Shown: positions 46,388 to 59,847, numbered from the stretch's first letter. The stretch: 64,000 bases of DNA from Populus alba (GCF_005239225.2 NC_133291.1:1426001-1490000); one strand, 5' to 3'. Numbers and translations: made by a program. The notes: generated from the letters alone by a model not told the origin.

Positions 46388-47319
46388 ATGGCAGAAAAAA
46401 AACCTTCAAATTTCTAGTATCCCTTTTTCTTCTCCTAGTGATTCTGATAAATTTGTCCAGTCAGAACCAACTGGGCACCATCCATTCAAATCCATCCTGA
46501 ACCCTTGTGGAAAGCCAAAAAGGTCAATCTGTTTCCAAGCTGCACCTTGTAAAAACAGTATCTGAAGAAATTTGGATACTTGGATTATGATCTTTCAAGT
46601 TAACAAGAACCTGAACCAGGTTGACGATGACGAGTTCGATGACCATTTGGAGTCTGCAATCAGAAACCTATCAGCAAAACTTTCATTTGGAAGTCACTGG
46701 AAGGCTAGACAAACATACAGTGAATCAAATGATGAAGCCTAGATGTGGCGTGGCTGATATCTTCAATAGCACAAAGCACCGCAATACTTCCAAGTCTTCT
46801 GATGGGGTGGCCAATGCTGACTATTCGTTCTTCCCCGGAGCCCCCAGATGGTCCAAAAAGCATTTGAAGTACACATTTGGCGCAACCGTCCAAGTCGCCG
46901 GTGCAGAGAGTATAAGGTCTGTTTGCAAACAATCCTTTCAAAAATGGGCACAAGTTACTGACTTCACGTTCGAAGAAGTGCCTAATTCTGCCGATGCTGA
47001 TATTAAAATCGCCTTTTACCAACTAGACCACGGAGATGATGAACCATTTGATGGCCCTGGAGGAATCTTTGCCCATGGTTTTAGACCAACAATCGGGATT
47101 CTACATTTTGATGCTGATGAAACTTGGAGCAGCAATCCTGGACGTCTAGAGCTAGACCTGGAATCCGTCGCCGTGCATGAAATAGGTCACTTACTCGGGC
47201 TTGGTCACAGCGGAGACCATCAAGATGCAATCATGTATCCATACTTTGATTATGGAAAGATAAAAAGGAGTCTGCAAGAGGATGACATCGAAGGTATCCG
47301 TGACCTCTATGGACTTTGA
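46388..47319 (+). pseudogene. MMP: MMP-B3, frameshifted MMP-B copy
   Basis: Close to B2 in the part that can be compared, but the 5' third carries six length changes: +2 A at 46395-46402, -1 A near 46449, +1 C at 46502-46504, +1 A at 46551-46555, +1 T at 46600-46601 and +1 A at 46663-46665. From about 46666 the frame is open to the normal stop and keeps the cysteine switch, the HEIGHLLGLGH motif and Met-Tyr-Pro. It lacks a translatable signal peptide and half the propeptide. Either a young pseudogene or an intact gene hidden by sequence errors; the indels fall mostly in base runs, so error is a serious option. Confidence 0.75.
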
Positions 47320-47734
47320 TTAAAAGCCACATATAACTAAAAGATTATTATGGCCTGTTGTTGTATTAGCAAATAAAGGATTTGTAAGTGGATTTTAAAA
47401 TATGTGAAGAAGTCACTTCCATATAATCTTATCTCCTCGTAATCGTAGAATAATTGCAATTGAAGTTTTCCAGCCTGCATGTTTCTTTCTAGATATAATT
47501 AGTGTTCAGGAAATTTGGAGTTTGACAAAAGCCTATTTTGCTAACCAGATTTTAATTTTTCGAGTTCTGCAATCAACCAAAAGAGCAGTGGCAATTAGAA
47601 CTAAATTCGGAAAATTTATCTGTAGGAAGCTGGCCGGGGCATTCTCTCTTCTTCTAAAATAAGAATTCTAAGCCCCCCAAATCACCTGCTATTATGGAGC
47701 ACAGATGGTCGAAACCCAGATGAAGTTAGGACGA

Positions 47735-48062
47735 GTGGTCCAATAATATTACAAAACCTCTACATCAGTACAGAAGTTTCAATCAATTCAACCTGTCCAA
47801 TAATTTTAGCCCATGAACGACAAAACCTACGGCAAAACTGAAATTAAAACCATACCTTAACGCCTCTTATTGAAATGTAATAATAAGCACATCAACAGCA
47901 TGTTAGCTTTCTGTCAATTTATGCCTGAAAAATCATACTGGATACCTTTACGAGGATATCTCCTGGTTCAGGCACTGTATATTTATGTGGAGTTTCATGT
48001 TCATACCTGAACAAGTCCTAACCAACTGAAAGAGGCTAGCTCCCAAGTATGGCTGAAAACAA
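47735..48062 (+). pseudogene. Orphan MMP-B promoter, unit III copy
   Basis: Orthologue of 5133-5460, with the ATG at 48049. The AT-rich DNA just after it carries a longer TA run. Confidence 0.75.
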
Positions 48063-48082
48063 AAGTACTCGAATATGCTCCT

Positions 48083-48107
48083 TATATATATATATATATA
48101 TATATAT
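48083..48107. repeat. (TA)n microsatellite
   Basis: About 12 TA units; the equivalent sites near 5482 and 29938 are shorter. Confidence 0.9.
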
Positions 48108-48701
48108 GAATGAACTTGCACATCACACTAAAATGTGATTTACTTCACAGCTGATACATTAAAAATTAATTTCACTAATCACATTCTTCTCTATCACATA
48201 AGCTCGAAAAAAAATCTTTAAAAAATAAGAATAAGTTTTGATAAATAATGTATTTTCACCGACTCAAATTGAATAAATTTTTGAAATTTATTTTAAATAA
48301 AAAGATTTACTAGAAAAAAAATCGATTAAATTACTTAAATAGTGGAAATCAATTCCAGCATAAAATTGGTTTCGAAAGGCAGCAAAGGTATAACAATAAT
48401 TTGACTCATCGAGCCACTAGAGATGATTATCTCCGTTGACTCATTAACGGCTGTTAATTAATACTGGAGTCTGGGCCTCTAATTCCTTTTTCTGTTTTCT
48501 GCACCTACTTGGGCTGAAGTAGAGCCCATACACCTGCCTTTCTGTAAGGTTTTTTTTTGGTGAAAACCCAGATTCAACGTCTAAAAAGATTGTTACTGGA
48601 TAAAAGCCCAACTGCAACCTCTGAGATAGGCACTGAGCAAAATGGGTTAGCCAGTTAAAGAAAGGGAAAAAAAAAAAATTTGTTATAAAGAATTTGAAGC
48701 T

Positions 48702-48906
48702 GGTGCGTTTAGGATTGTAGGAGTTGGTTGTGGTTTAAAGTTTAGTATTTTTTAAAAAAATATATTAAAATGAATAGTTTTTTTAGTTTTTAAAAATTAT
48801 TTTTTGAAGATCAATATATTAAAATAATTTAAAAAAAATATTTTTAATAAAATAATTTTATTTTATTTTTAAAAAAATATAATTTCAACAAATTTCTAAA
48901 ACATCT
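48702..48906. repeat. MITE-like relic, unit III copy
   Basis: Orthologue of 6071-6262, with several one- to four-base insertions. Confidence 0.4.
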
Positions 48907-49578
48907 TTAAATCAATCCAGGAATTACTACGTCAACTCATGCAGACTAACAAATAGAAGAAAATAATATTTTTTTGACAAAAATTGAATTGAGAAAACTA
49001 TGTTTACACGGAAAACTCGTAATGAAGACTTGCTACTTGACTTGTCTGTTTTCCCACACTGTGGAAATTCTAGAACATGGCTCAAATTCTCTCCCCAACA
49101 CATTAATACATAATTAAAAAATAAAAGGCATAAGGAATCCATGGAGAAAACTTAATCAAAACCCCTTTCCTGGATAACAATAGTATACATGAAATATTGA
49201 TACAAGAAACTCAACAGCTCGAGCTTGGAAAGAACGAAGAAAGGACTCATGAATTCTATATTTTGGCCAAACAAACAAGAGTTTTAATTCCATTTTCCAT
49301 GCTCTAGGTTCTAGCAAGGAAGACTTGACAAATACTACAATCAGAGACAATTTAGTGGTCCATCGGAAGAATTAAAACTTATGAAAAACAAAGATAAAAA
49401 AAAGGAGAGAATTTTTATGATTCCAACAATTTACTTTTTCAAAATTTAGAAAAACAACGTCTGGACGCGTTTCCAAACCAAACCTTAAACCCTCTTAACG
49501 GGCAAAAAGACTTGCCCCGTTCAACAAGGAAGCTAAAATGTCGAGATTTGAAGGGAATTAACTGCCCTGCAGGAGCGC

Positions 49579-49586
49579 TATATAAA
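49579..49586 (+). promoter_or_regulatory. TATA box of MMP-A5
   Basis: TATATAAA, with the start codon at 49666. Confidence 0.7.
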
Positions 49587-49665
49587 CAAGCCAGATTATC
49601 AATGTCTAGCATCCATAAGTTCTCCTCTCGAAACCACAAGTGAAGGAGAGTCCTAGGATTTGATC

Positions 49666-50607
49666 ATGTCTACAATGACAGCTAGAAGTTTTCCCGATTT
49701 TTGTAGCCATTTTACTTCTTGTCGCGATGCAATCACGCACCATCCAATCAAAACCGAGTGGAGATCCTTTTGGGTTCATCAAACACCTGGAGGGATGCCA
49801 CAAGAACGAATCTGTCAAAGGGCTTCACGAGCTAAAAAGATATCTTGAGAAATTTGGATACTTGAACTATGGTCATCAAGGAAAGAAGGGCCATGACCAT
49901 GCCAATGACGATGAGTTCGATGATCTTTTAGAGTCTGCAGTCAAGGCATACCAGCAGAACCATCATTTGAACGTTACAGGAAGCCTAGACAACAATACAG
50001 TGCACGAAATGATGCAGCCTCGATGTGGCGTGCCAGATGTTGTCAATGGCACAAAGCATTACCATACTCACAAGTCCATCCACAACACTGGCTCACTACA
50101 ATTTCATTCCTGGAAATCCTAGATGGACAAAAAGGCAACTGACGTACACGTTTCGTTCCAGTGTCCAAGTCCCGGCTGCACAGAACATAAGGTCCATCTG
50201 CGCAAAAGCTTTTCAAAGATGGGCTCAGGTCACCGAATTCACTTTTCAGGAAGTTACCGGTAGCTCCCCTGCAGATATTGTAATCGGATTCCATCGCGGA
50301 GACCATAACGATGGTTCCGCCTTCGACGGTCCTCAAGGGGTCTTAGCCCATGCTACTTCACCAGCTAGGAATGCAATTTTCCATTTCGATGCCGAAGAAA
50401 ATTGGAGTGAAGACCCAGGACCTAACCAGATGGACCTGGAATCTGTAGCCGTGCATGAAATAGGACATCTTCTCGGTCTCGACCACAATGATGATTCCAA
50501 ATGCCGATGCCATCATGTCTTCCAGAATTTCTTTTGGGATTACGAAAAGGGATTTGCGTGCGGATGATATTCAGGGTGTACGAGCTTTATACAGATTCGC
50601 TAATTGA
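49666..50607 (+). pseudogene. MMP: MMP-A5, frameshifted second-type MMP-A
   Basis: Second-type markers (DAEENW, RISFGIT) and Asp77. Three single-base insertions break it: CCC at 49693-49695 (inside the signal peptide), AA at 50084-50085 (linker after the switch) and TT at 50495-50496 (just after the zinc motif). Open pieces are 49727-50122 and about 50085-50567. Substitutions include Gln54 to His, Ser110 to Asn, Asn249 to Asp and a Gly to Arg near the C-terminus. The total is a net +3, so the stop is in register with the start, as three independent run errors could also give. Confidence 0.75.
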
Positions 50608-52600
50608 AGCACGTATGAAAGGAGAATGATGCTTGCAGTTTCTATTATCTAAATTAAGAATAAATTTCCATCAGTTTCGAGTTACGAATTTGTGTTTAAT
50701 TAGGCCATCCTGATCGATCTTAGAGAGGTGGTTAGAGTCTTTATTTGCAAAGTAGGAAACCATTTCTTTGAGATTGTAAATAAATTATGTTGGCAAAATA
50801 CAAATAAAAGCTGATTATTTGGACGAGTCTCTTCAAGGTGTATTTGTGCAGCCAGCCGCCTGCTGTCTGTGTCACAGAGCATTACCGCAGGCATAATAAT
50901 TCCGTCCATACTGTACTCTATATTTAATTAAAGAATGTATGTGAATTGGGATCGGTTCTAGTCTCCAAGTCCATCGCACACAGAGCATAGCGTTTATCAG
51001 CTGTAATCTGTGGACAAGCCTTTCAAATATAGAAACAAGTTTGCCCAATTTGTTTTGATATGGCACAAATTGAACTCGTCCACGCATGAAAACTTTCTCT
51101 TATACCTGACCGATTGGAGAAAATAATATTTGAGTTTCTTCCAAAATTATTATTATTTTTAAAAAAATCAGATAAAAAAAATTAAAGAGAAAAAACAACA
51201 AAAAATATAAAAACACCGGCAATTTGATAAAAAGAGGTTGAGAAGGGTTGCCTATATATGTAAGAACTAAACTCAGATTTTGAATAAAATTAAAAACTTA
51301 ATTGCACCTTATTATACTCAAGATCAAAAGACAATTGAGATTTCAGGATAAATTAAATGATTATCAGACGAATTTGTACAAAAATTAAGTGCGAACTTAA
51401 TTAGATTTTTAATAAACCTATTTGATTTAATCATGAGCCCGATTAAAGTTTTAATTAAGTTTAACAATTAATTTGGGTCAAATTAAAATATATAATTAGG
51501 TGTAAAGACTTTATTATACTTTTAATTTGTCAAATTAATTTTATTAGGAGTATAATTGGTGAAAAATTAAGTTTGGAAGCTTAATTTAGGTTAATTCAGA
51601 AGATTAAAATTTTAGATGATCAAATTTAATTTTCTCAAGCTCAATTGGGTAAAAATCAAGGATATAGTTACAAGAAAATCAAAGTTTAGAGAGTCAATTA
51701 AAGACTAAATTGAAGAAATTTAAGACTAGGAATCTTTTCGCAAAAGATGCGTGAATCTAGAGCCAAAGTTGGTTGAAAACAGGGGTAAAATTAAAAAAAA
51801 ATAGAAGTTTAAAGGTCAATTAAAAACAAAATTTCAAATATTTAAGATCAAGAATCATACTTAAAAACATGCTAATAGCAAAGAGGTTTTAAAAACTTGA
51901 TAGTGTAAAATTAATTTGAATCTTAGAATCAAAATTTAATTAAGAATCAAATTAAATAAATCAAAAAATAATTTAAAACTTAATTTACATGTAAAGAATT
52001 AAAATGATATTATCTATACAATGCATTTTATAAATTGCGATCGTTTTGTTTATAAAAAATGAGGGCATTGTAGCCATAAATTTAATTTCTTCTTAATTAT
52101 ATATAAAAACACATAAAGAGAGAGAATGACCTAAATACAAGGAGGGAAGGAATTACAATGTTTTGCTTGCTTGAAAAGGAAAAAGAACCAATGGACCTCT
52201 AAAGTATAGGTTCTCATTGACTTTACTAATAGGTATTGACTTTACTCTTTAAACTAAGTAATTACATTCCGTGTTGTTTTCGACTGTATTTGCAAGGCCT
52301 TTAAAGTCTCCCCACCCAAAAGGCTGCAGAAGGCCTAATTAGATACAACCTGGGCCTCAGCCTCTATAGTCTGCAATAAAAGCAAAAGTTTTTATGAGAT
52401 GCAAAAGAGCAATATTGTAGAAGTTTCTAAGCTTATTTTATAAAAGCTCCATGCAAAATAGCAATATTGTAAGAGTTCATGAACAGATCTCATGCAAAAA
52501 CCATAAAAATTGTAAAAGTTCTTCGATGTAGGGTCAAGCGTACATTTTCGAGATGTTTGTTTGCACAGGTCAAGACCAAGCTAGAAGATGTACTATTTCA
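50608..52600. other. MMP-A5 3' flank, AT-rich intergenic
   Basis: Matches 7890-8098 joined to 10815-12690 with no LTR between, so it is an empty site for the unit I insertion. About 50 bp are missing near 50925 compared with 10919-10960. No gene is seen. Confidence 0.65.
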
Positions 52601-52727
52601 TGCCTTCCTAGTTGGTGGAGGAGCATGGGCTATGGTCCCTGAGGGCCGTCAAAGGCGGCACCGTCGTTATGGTCTCCGCAATGGAATCCAAGCCAGACGA
52701 AGTAACTTCCTGAAAAGTAAATTCGGA
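52601..52727 (-). pseudogene. Antisense MMP-A relic (catalytic middle), unit III copy
   Basis: Same fragment as at 12691, but without the 19-bp tandem duplication, and with a short AAAAAAGGTGAAAG replacement where unit I continues into GTGACCTGTGCCC. Confidence 0.75.
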
Positions 52728-53023
52728 AAAAAGGTGAAAGTAACTTCCTATCTTTTAGAGCCATAAAGACTGAAAGTATTATCCACACAGCCATATGAAA
52801 AAAGGTTAATTTTTTTGCCAAGTAATTAAGTTTTGAAAACTTACAAATTGCTTTAAACAGAATACTCATTTCATAGCAGAACTGTACATTCAGCAATTAT
52901 TACAATTTTAAAAACTTCTTCTTTCCTTTTTTTTTTTTTTTTTTTAAAGGCATCCATTAGAGTTATTAAAAAAAAATTCATGAATTTTTGGTGTGCTTTA
53001 ATAATCTGAGCGCAACAAGAAAT

Positions 53024-53026
<3 letters not shown>

Positions 53027-53061
<35 letters not shown>
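53027..53061. repeat. Poly(T) run of 35
   Basis: The equivalent run at 13125 is about 14 T. Such runs are unreliable in sequencing. Confidence 0.8.
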
Positions 53062-53062
<1 letters not shown>

Positions 53063-53776
53063 TTATTGGGGATCTGCTATTCTGAATTATCTTTACTGAT
53101 TACTAAAGTGGTTGTGCCTTGAAACATATCCTCTTTCTTTTTTCTCCCGTAATTTCAATAGCAAATGACAATAGTTTTCTTGAAAATTATAGTTTGTCTT
53201 AAGACTGAGCATTAAATGCCAATAATTGTCATGGGACATTTCTGATTCGAAGAATGCCCATTTTATGAAATACAAATAGGACTTGTCTACAGGTGGTTCT
53301 TTGGTTGTCAAGCTCACTTCTTGCAACTTCTAATGGTCTTTTGTCCGCCTCCGGTGAGGGATCAAAAACTCCGTGTGACATTTCTGTAGAGAGAGGTAAG
53401 TAATTTTATTTAAAGTTGGCATTGCGTCTATCCTGAGCTCTGTAAGGAAACTTTCAATTTTAGAAAGTACAAGCTCTCTTCTTTTAATTTTATTTAAATT
53501 TCTTTTTTTTGTGATGAGATCTAATTGTTCTTAATTATGGAAACGATACATTCGCATTTGATTTGGTTTTGCGGAGAGATTATCCATAAAATATATTCTT
53601 AGAGTAAAATGTGTTCTTTTATTTATAGCATTAGAAAAAGTGACTTTATCGATAGTATACACGTACATGCATAGTTGAAATCACTCGCCAACATGCTGTG
53701 TGCATGCATGTGTGAGCTCCTGCAACTTTATTTCAGAATATAAAAGAAAAGGTATCCTCTGTGTTCATGGAAAGCT

Positions 53777-54373
53777 TTAATTACCTTTCCCTCCTCCATA
53801 TCCAGAGCCATAACCAGACCCGCTACCATAACCCGAGCCTGAGCCAGAGCCAGAGCCAGATCCTCCTCCTCCACCCCCACCACCTCCTTCTCCTCCTCCT
53901 CTTCCGCCTCCATTCCCACCCTTGCCACCACCGCTTCCACTTCCACTTCCACTTCCATAGCCTGACCCACTTCCTGATCCAGAGCCTTGACCTCCTCCAC
54001 CACCACCTCCACTGCCACCACCACCACCTCCTTGGCCGCCACCTATCCCACTACCAGAACCATAGCCTGCGCCGCTACCAGACCCATAGCCAGAACCTGA
54101 CCCGTTGCCTCCGCCACTTCCACCACCTCCACCTCCGCCACTGCCTCCGCCTCCTCCTCCTCCACGACCACCAGCACCATATCCTTCACCGCTCCCGGAT
54201 CCAGAACCGGAACCATAACCCGACCCAAGTCCTGATCCAGATCCACCACCACCACCTCCTCCCTGCCCTCCACCTCCACCTCCGCTAATTGACTGCAGTG
54301 TCCTAGCAGCAAAGGCGAGGTCTACAATAAGGAAGACCAGGAAAGCTGTCCCTAACACTCTGGGGCTTGCCAT
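53777..54373 (-). CDS. Secreted glycine-rich protein, GRP5 (198 aa)
   Basis: GRP1 orthologue. It shares GRP1's GGGRGGGEGG segment and the Ala in GSGAGYG, but has the longer first glycine run and one Gly fewer near residue 120. The frame is intact although the MMP genes on this side of the gap are broken. Confidence 0.9.
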   Translation of the reverse strand: MASPRVLGTAFLVFLIVDLAFAARTLQSISGGGGGGQGGGGGGGSGSGLGSGYGSGSGSGSGEGYGAGGRGGGGGGGSGGGGGGGSGGGNGSGSGYGSGSGAGYGSGSGIGGGQGGGGGGSGGGGGGGQGSGSGSGSGYGSGSGSGSGGGKGGNGGGRGGGEGGGGGGGGGSGSGSGSGSGYGSGSGYGSGYGGGKGN

Positions 54374-54469
54374 TTCCAGATTATACTCTCACGGCTCAAT
54401 GTATCTGTATGTTTATGCGTGTCACTCGCTATATGATTTGGTGTCTGGAAATGCTTGAAGTGGTAACCC

Positions 54470-54558
54470 TATATATAGGCATTGTAAAGGTAACAAGACA
54501 AGGTTTTTGAAAAGTATGGCATGAATTGCTAAGGTAACGAGACACGGTTTTTGAAAGG
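54470..54558 (-). promoter_or_regulatory. GRP5 promoter: TATA box and paired repeat
   Basis: TATATATA at 54470-54477; the second repeat is 54531-54558. Confidence 0.65.
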
Positions 54559-55274
54559 TTTCTTAAATTCCTAGTACCTCTCACTTGGAAATCTTACCTA
54601 TTATAGAAAGGAACGCGTGTTTTGGGTTTCTTTTTCTGTGTGGAGGGTGGCGGTACTGTGGAGGACTCAATTGATGAAAACAAAAGTTAAGGAACGCGTG
54701 TTTTGGGAGTGCGTGAACACTGCTCGACACCCCCAAAATGTTTTCTTGAGCATATGTTCATCAACTTTGAACGATTTTTTAGTATATTTGTTATTTGAAG
54801 TCCACTTTGACGGCGTACATGGAATTTTCTTACACTAGCGCTTGTTTAGTGATTTGTTTATCTTAATCTTTGTCTCCTTGAGCATATGTTCATCAACTAC
54901 TACTAGGATTTATGTACACAGATATCTTTCTACTCCGCGTGTGTGCTAACAATGGGCAAAACTTGCACAACAAACTGGGTTGTTCAGTCAATATTTCTTA
55001 TTGCAGTTACACTTTGAATTAATAGATTTAAATTTCTTTTTCCCACAATATCATAGACACTTTGCATCATTGAATAAAAATAGATCTGTACTTCGAAACC
55101 GTGTTCGAATGTCTGACTTGTAATTAAAAACCTTGGTGCCTGTTCTGGGGTGTTAAAGCACACCATCCTTGCATCACTGCGAGTGGATGTTAGGCCATCT
55201 GCATGGTTGATACACTGAACAGTCTTCTATTCTTGCACAAATTGAATTTCAGGTCCATAAATATTCATTATCTC

Positions 55275-55955
55275 TAAGATCAGTTCATTCGAGAATGTCA
55301 AACTTGGCATCAAGGCTCTCTTTTTATGCCAGAAAACAGCGCAGAAGCAGAGACCAACAATACGCAAACATTGTATAAAATCTTAATATGCAATATATAT
55401 GAATGCAATACGAGGAAAAAAGAAAGAAAGATCAAATATCACAAATAACATATAACAGTCTTTTTGTTGTTGTATTTAAAGAACGTTACCTTCCTGAGAA
55501 AAAAAGATAATACAAGCAAAAGCAACACGCGTCTCTGCTAAAATCTTGGAACTTAAAATGTTGAAGAGTGAGAAATCATTAAAAGGATGTGTTCCAACAG
55601 GAACACAGGCTCAGACAGTACTTCTAATCCTCTTAGCAAAGTTTTCATGTACTGTTTGAAAGAATCAGAGAAGAATGGTGTACTCTTCTGAATCCAATTC
55701 AGTGTCCACTCTGCCTTGTCAGCAACACAAGGAATGGTTTCAGTAGTATTGAACAACCTACGCTTGTCCCTCGAGTCCTTAATGTACGTCTCCAAAAGCA
55801 AACTATACATCTCTGAAGGTGAGAAGCAAAAATTTCCCAAATCAAGAGATTTGCAATGCACCATAAGAGAAAAAGTGTTCCAACTTAATTCACTCACAAA
55901 GCTCTACCAGGATGGATGTTCTGCATTGCCATTTGAATCCATACAGTGTCCGGGC
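55275..55955 (-). pseudogene. RNR2: RNR2 pseudogene, copy 3
   Basis: Nearly identical to copy 1, including the same 1-nt loss in ARTLYGF(Q)MAMQNIHP and the same missing RDEGL end. The duplication therefore happened after the gene died. Confidence 0.8.
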
Positions 55956-58092
55956 CTGAGACAATGAAAATGCCTTGTGGTCGGTAGTCGAAACCTTCAA
56001 AATGTAATTCTAACTTTACTTTTACAAATAAAATAAATTTATAGTATGATCGTGAAAAATCAGGTGAAACACAATGCAAATTTCATTCAATCTTCCTACA
56101 ACATATTGAAATAATAATAAAAAGAACTAGGGATTTAAATAAAATATTAAAAAAAATTACTAAATTAATATGGCGTTGGCTCAGTTCAAAGGTGTAGACA
56201 TCAATTCTCATAAATTTATTGATCATCGAAGTAAAGTAAATATCCTTTCAATTCAAGAAAATGAATTCAATGCCCTTTAAAGCTAAGAGGAATCCAGGAG
56301 ATTATGAGTAAATTAATTACATAAAGTTTTCTAATCAATTTCTTACCATCAAGCGACTTTAATATTGAAAAGCAACTTTAATTCACTCAGTAGTAGCCTT
56401 ATGAGAAAAGTTTGTAAAATTTATTCAAAGCAATCGTTTAAAAGCTTGAGCAATTTAACTTAGCGTAGTCCTCCATAATAAATTAAAGTGATAGTTCCAG
56501 CAATCAAGTTCACTCCTTTTTTTCTTCTTATTTTAGTCCCCGACAACAATTATGAATTGAAAGAAACTAGAAAACACATATATACCATCTCAAAACAATT
56601 TAATAAGCATGAACAAAAATTAGTAGCATAATTATGAAACAAGGATAAATAAGTACTTGAATATGAAAGAATTACAATGAGAACGTTACTTTTCACAACT
56701 TAATAATGGGGATGATGTCTATTCTCCTTGAACCGAAAGCCAAAGTTTAGTTCATAGCTGCTGCAAAATTAACAAATAAAGAGAACAACACGTTGTAGAT
56801 AAGAATAAGAGAGTTGTTTTTGACATGATTTGCTTCCTTCATTCCCTCTCTTAGCTACTGTCTTTTGTTAGGATTCTTCTCCTGATCAGGAGTCCTTAAT
56901 ATTACTTATTCCTTCTTTTTTATTTGGCCATTAAGATTGGTTAAATCCCTTAGAACGTGTTGAGAAGTGACTCTGCTATTATAATAATTTTGCTGCAATT
57001 TAGACTCTGTTGCCATTTAGACTTTGTTTTCTAACTTGGTTTCTTGTAATATCCTACTATTTCAACTGTATTCTTTCATTCATGAAATGTTAGAGACTGG
57101 ATTTTAACTTTTCTTGGGTTCTATGGTCCATCGTTTCTATGTTAGACTCTCAATCATAGTGGGATGCTCCTCTTAGTTTCCTCATCAGATCAGGAGACCA
57201 ATCTTGTCCTTTAGCTTGTGCCTAAATGTTTGCCTTCAAAGTGATTTTATCTGAGTTGGCACCCCCATAAAAGTTGTATTCCTGGGTGTGTAGATGATTT
57301 TGAGCTTTTGAATCGCATGATTTTAATATTCGTAGCTCTAGATATGCTCATTTGAATTTGTAGTGTGAAAACAGAGAATTCTACTGGAAGTAGAATATTG
57401 TCCTGATTTTGCAAGTTTGATTAGAGGTCCAAATGAACTCGAATTTCTGCTCATGATACATTCCTAAAAAGCCTTATATGTGTACTTTAACTTTTATACA
57501 TCAAATGCTCACATTCTGACATTATAACTCGATGAAAAACTTGTTACAAAAAGTAAGGTCTGAAATGTAAAATGTAGAAATTCTTACCTTTAAGCAATTA
57601 ACTCACAAAATTTCTTTAGGCACGCTAAGCTTGTAAGAATAACTTCCAATAAAGTCAAAATATATTAAAAAGTATAGTGCAAACTAAATAATATTAAACA
57701 CATGTATATTTTGTACTTACCATGTTTATATTACAAAGACAAATTGAAAACAACAAGAAGCTGAGTGCTCAAAATAAGCATCTGTCTATGCCGATACCAC
57801 AAAGAATCAGTTTAAAATGAACATGTAGTGGTCACAAACAGTCAGAAGCAATATCGGGTGCTTGAATACCACACTCGATGGACAATTTGAAGCAAATACG
57901 ATAACTAAAATGTGATACAAATACATGTACAGCATGAATACACCTCTAAATGAACTTTGAGAAGGTAACAAAAGCTTCTTAGGAGCTTAGCCAAGAAATT
58001 CACCTCCAGAATTTTCACATATTTATAAAATCTTGCAGCCAAAATCTTCCAAAACAATCCCTTCAGATGCGGCGAAAAATGCTAGCACATGG
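55956..58092. other. Intergenic, no recognisable gene
   Basis: Third copy of the 16027-18161 sequence. Confidence 0.45.
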
Positions 58093-58261
58093 CTTACAAA
58101 GAGTTTCTTCCAAAACAATCTCCACTTGGTTTTGATTGAATAGTGTGTGATTGCATCACAACAAGACGAAAAATGGCTATAAAAATTGGAAAGGTTGTAG
58201 CTGTCATTGTAGACATAGAATTGAGGACTCCCCTTCAGTTGTCGGGTTTGAGTGGAGAACT
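58093..58261 (-). pseudogene. Antisense MMP-A relic (signal peptide), unit III copy
   Basis: The 40-codon frame with the signal peptide is intact (58216 down to 58094) and reads MSTMT at its start, closer to functional MMP-A than the unit I relic (MSTTT). Confidence 0.75.
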
Positions 58262-59073
58262 CACCCCTTTTTTATTATTTACAATGCACATGAAAATCCA
58301 TGAATAAAGTTCATAGTCAAAAGTAATACATATTGCCACTGATAACCAAACCTGAAATCAATAAATTTCGATCACAGATTTACAATGTGATGATTGCTAC
58401 TTTTATATCGATTAACATTAAGCTATGAAATCATTTCAGGATTGAAACATTCTACGAAACAAAGTTGACAAGAATTCTGATTCGTAATAACTTGACCATG
58501 GAGTAAACTAAACTTGAAATCAAAATGAGATAGACCCGTGTTATAAAATGATTGGAGAACAGTCATGTATTCTGGGTAAATTGAAAGCAACTAGATTAGC
58601 AATAACGAATTAGAGACTGAAGACAAGGACCAGGTGAGGTGATTCCCAAAAATAGGTGTTAGGTTCTTCTAATGTGGATGGTTAAATTTGGAATTCTTTT
58701 CCACCCATAAATTTTCTCAAGGCTTCAGGAATCTCTACACCAATGTCCGTCGGATTGTTCTCAAGTCAGACATTTTCAAAAGTTCAAGCTCATTTCTTTT
58801 AATTTTATTTGAAGTTCTTTTTAGTGATGAAATCCTGTTTTTATGGAAATGATATATTCACTTTTTATTAGTGTTTGTGGAGGGATTATCTATAAAATAT
58901 AATTTTAGAGTAAAACGTGCTCTAAAAAGTGATCTTTATTAAGAGATTTATATGCAGACATACATGCACAGTTGCAGTTGCTCGCCAACAGACAACCTGC
59001 ATGCATGTATGAGCTCCTGCGATTTTATTTCAGAATACAAAAGAAAAGGTATCCTCTGTGTTCATGGCAAGCT

Positions 59074-59661
59074 CTAATTACCTTTCCCTCGTCCATATCC
59101 AGAGCCATAACCAGACCCGCTACCATAGCCTGAGCCTGAGCCAGAGCCCGATCCTCTTCCTCCACCCCCACCACCTCCTTCTCCTCCTCCTCCTCCACCT
59201 CCATTCCCACCCTTGCCACCACCGCTTCCACTTCCACTTCCACTTCCATAGCCTGACCCACTTCCTGATCCAGAGCCTTGACCTCCACCACCACCACCTC
59301 CACTGCCACCACCACCACCACCTCCTTGGCCGCCACCTATCCCACTACCAGAACCATAGCCTGAGCCGCTACCAGACCCATAGCCAGAACCTGACCCGTT
59401 GCCTCCGCCACTTCCACCACCTCCACCTCCGCCACTGCCTCCTCCTCCTCCACGACCACCAGCACCATATCCTTCACCGCTCCCGGATCCAGAACCTGAA
59501 CCATAACCCGACCCAAGTCCTGATCCAGATCCACCACCACCACCTCCTCCCTGACCTCCACCTCCACCTCCGCTAATTGACTGCAGTGTCCTAGCAGCAA
59601 AGGCGAGGTCTACAATAAGGAAGACCAGGAAAGCTGTCCCTAACACTCTCGGGCTTGCCAT
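59074..59661 (-). CDS. Secreted glycine-rich protein, GRP6 (195 aa)
   Basis: GRP2 orthologue with two Gly to Arg changes near the C-terminus (GGGRGSG and GYGRGKGN), adding positive charge. Otherwise identical in design, with the same signal peptide. Confidence 0.9.
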   Translation of the reverse strand: MASPRVLGTAFLVFLIVDLAFAARTLQSISGGGGGGQGGGGGGGSGSGLGSGYGSGSGSGSGEGYGAGGRGGGGGSGGGGGGGSGGGNGSGSGYGSGSGSGYGSGSGIGGGQGGGGGGGSGGGGGGGQGSGSGSGSGYGSGSGSGSGGGKGGNGGGGGGGEGGGGGGGRGSGSGSGSGYGSGSGYGSGYGRGKGN

Positions 59662-59757
59662 TTCCAGATTATACTCTCACGGCTCAATGTATCTGTATGT
59701 TTATGCGTTTCACTCGCTATATGATTTGGTGTCTGGAAATGCTTGAAGTGGTAACCC

Positions 59758-59847
59758 TATATATAGGCATTGTAAAGGTAACAAGACAAGGTTTTTTGAA
59801 AAGTATGGCATGAATTGCTAAGGTAACGAGACACGGTTTTTGAAAGG
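59758..59847 (-). promoter_or_regulatory. GRP6 promoter: TATA box and paired repeat
   Basis: TATATATA at 59758-59765; the second repeat is 59820-59847. One T is gained in the first repeat's T-run. Confidence 0.65.
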
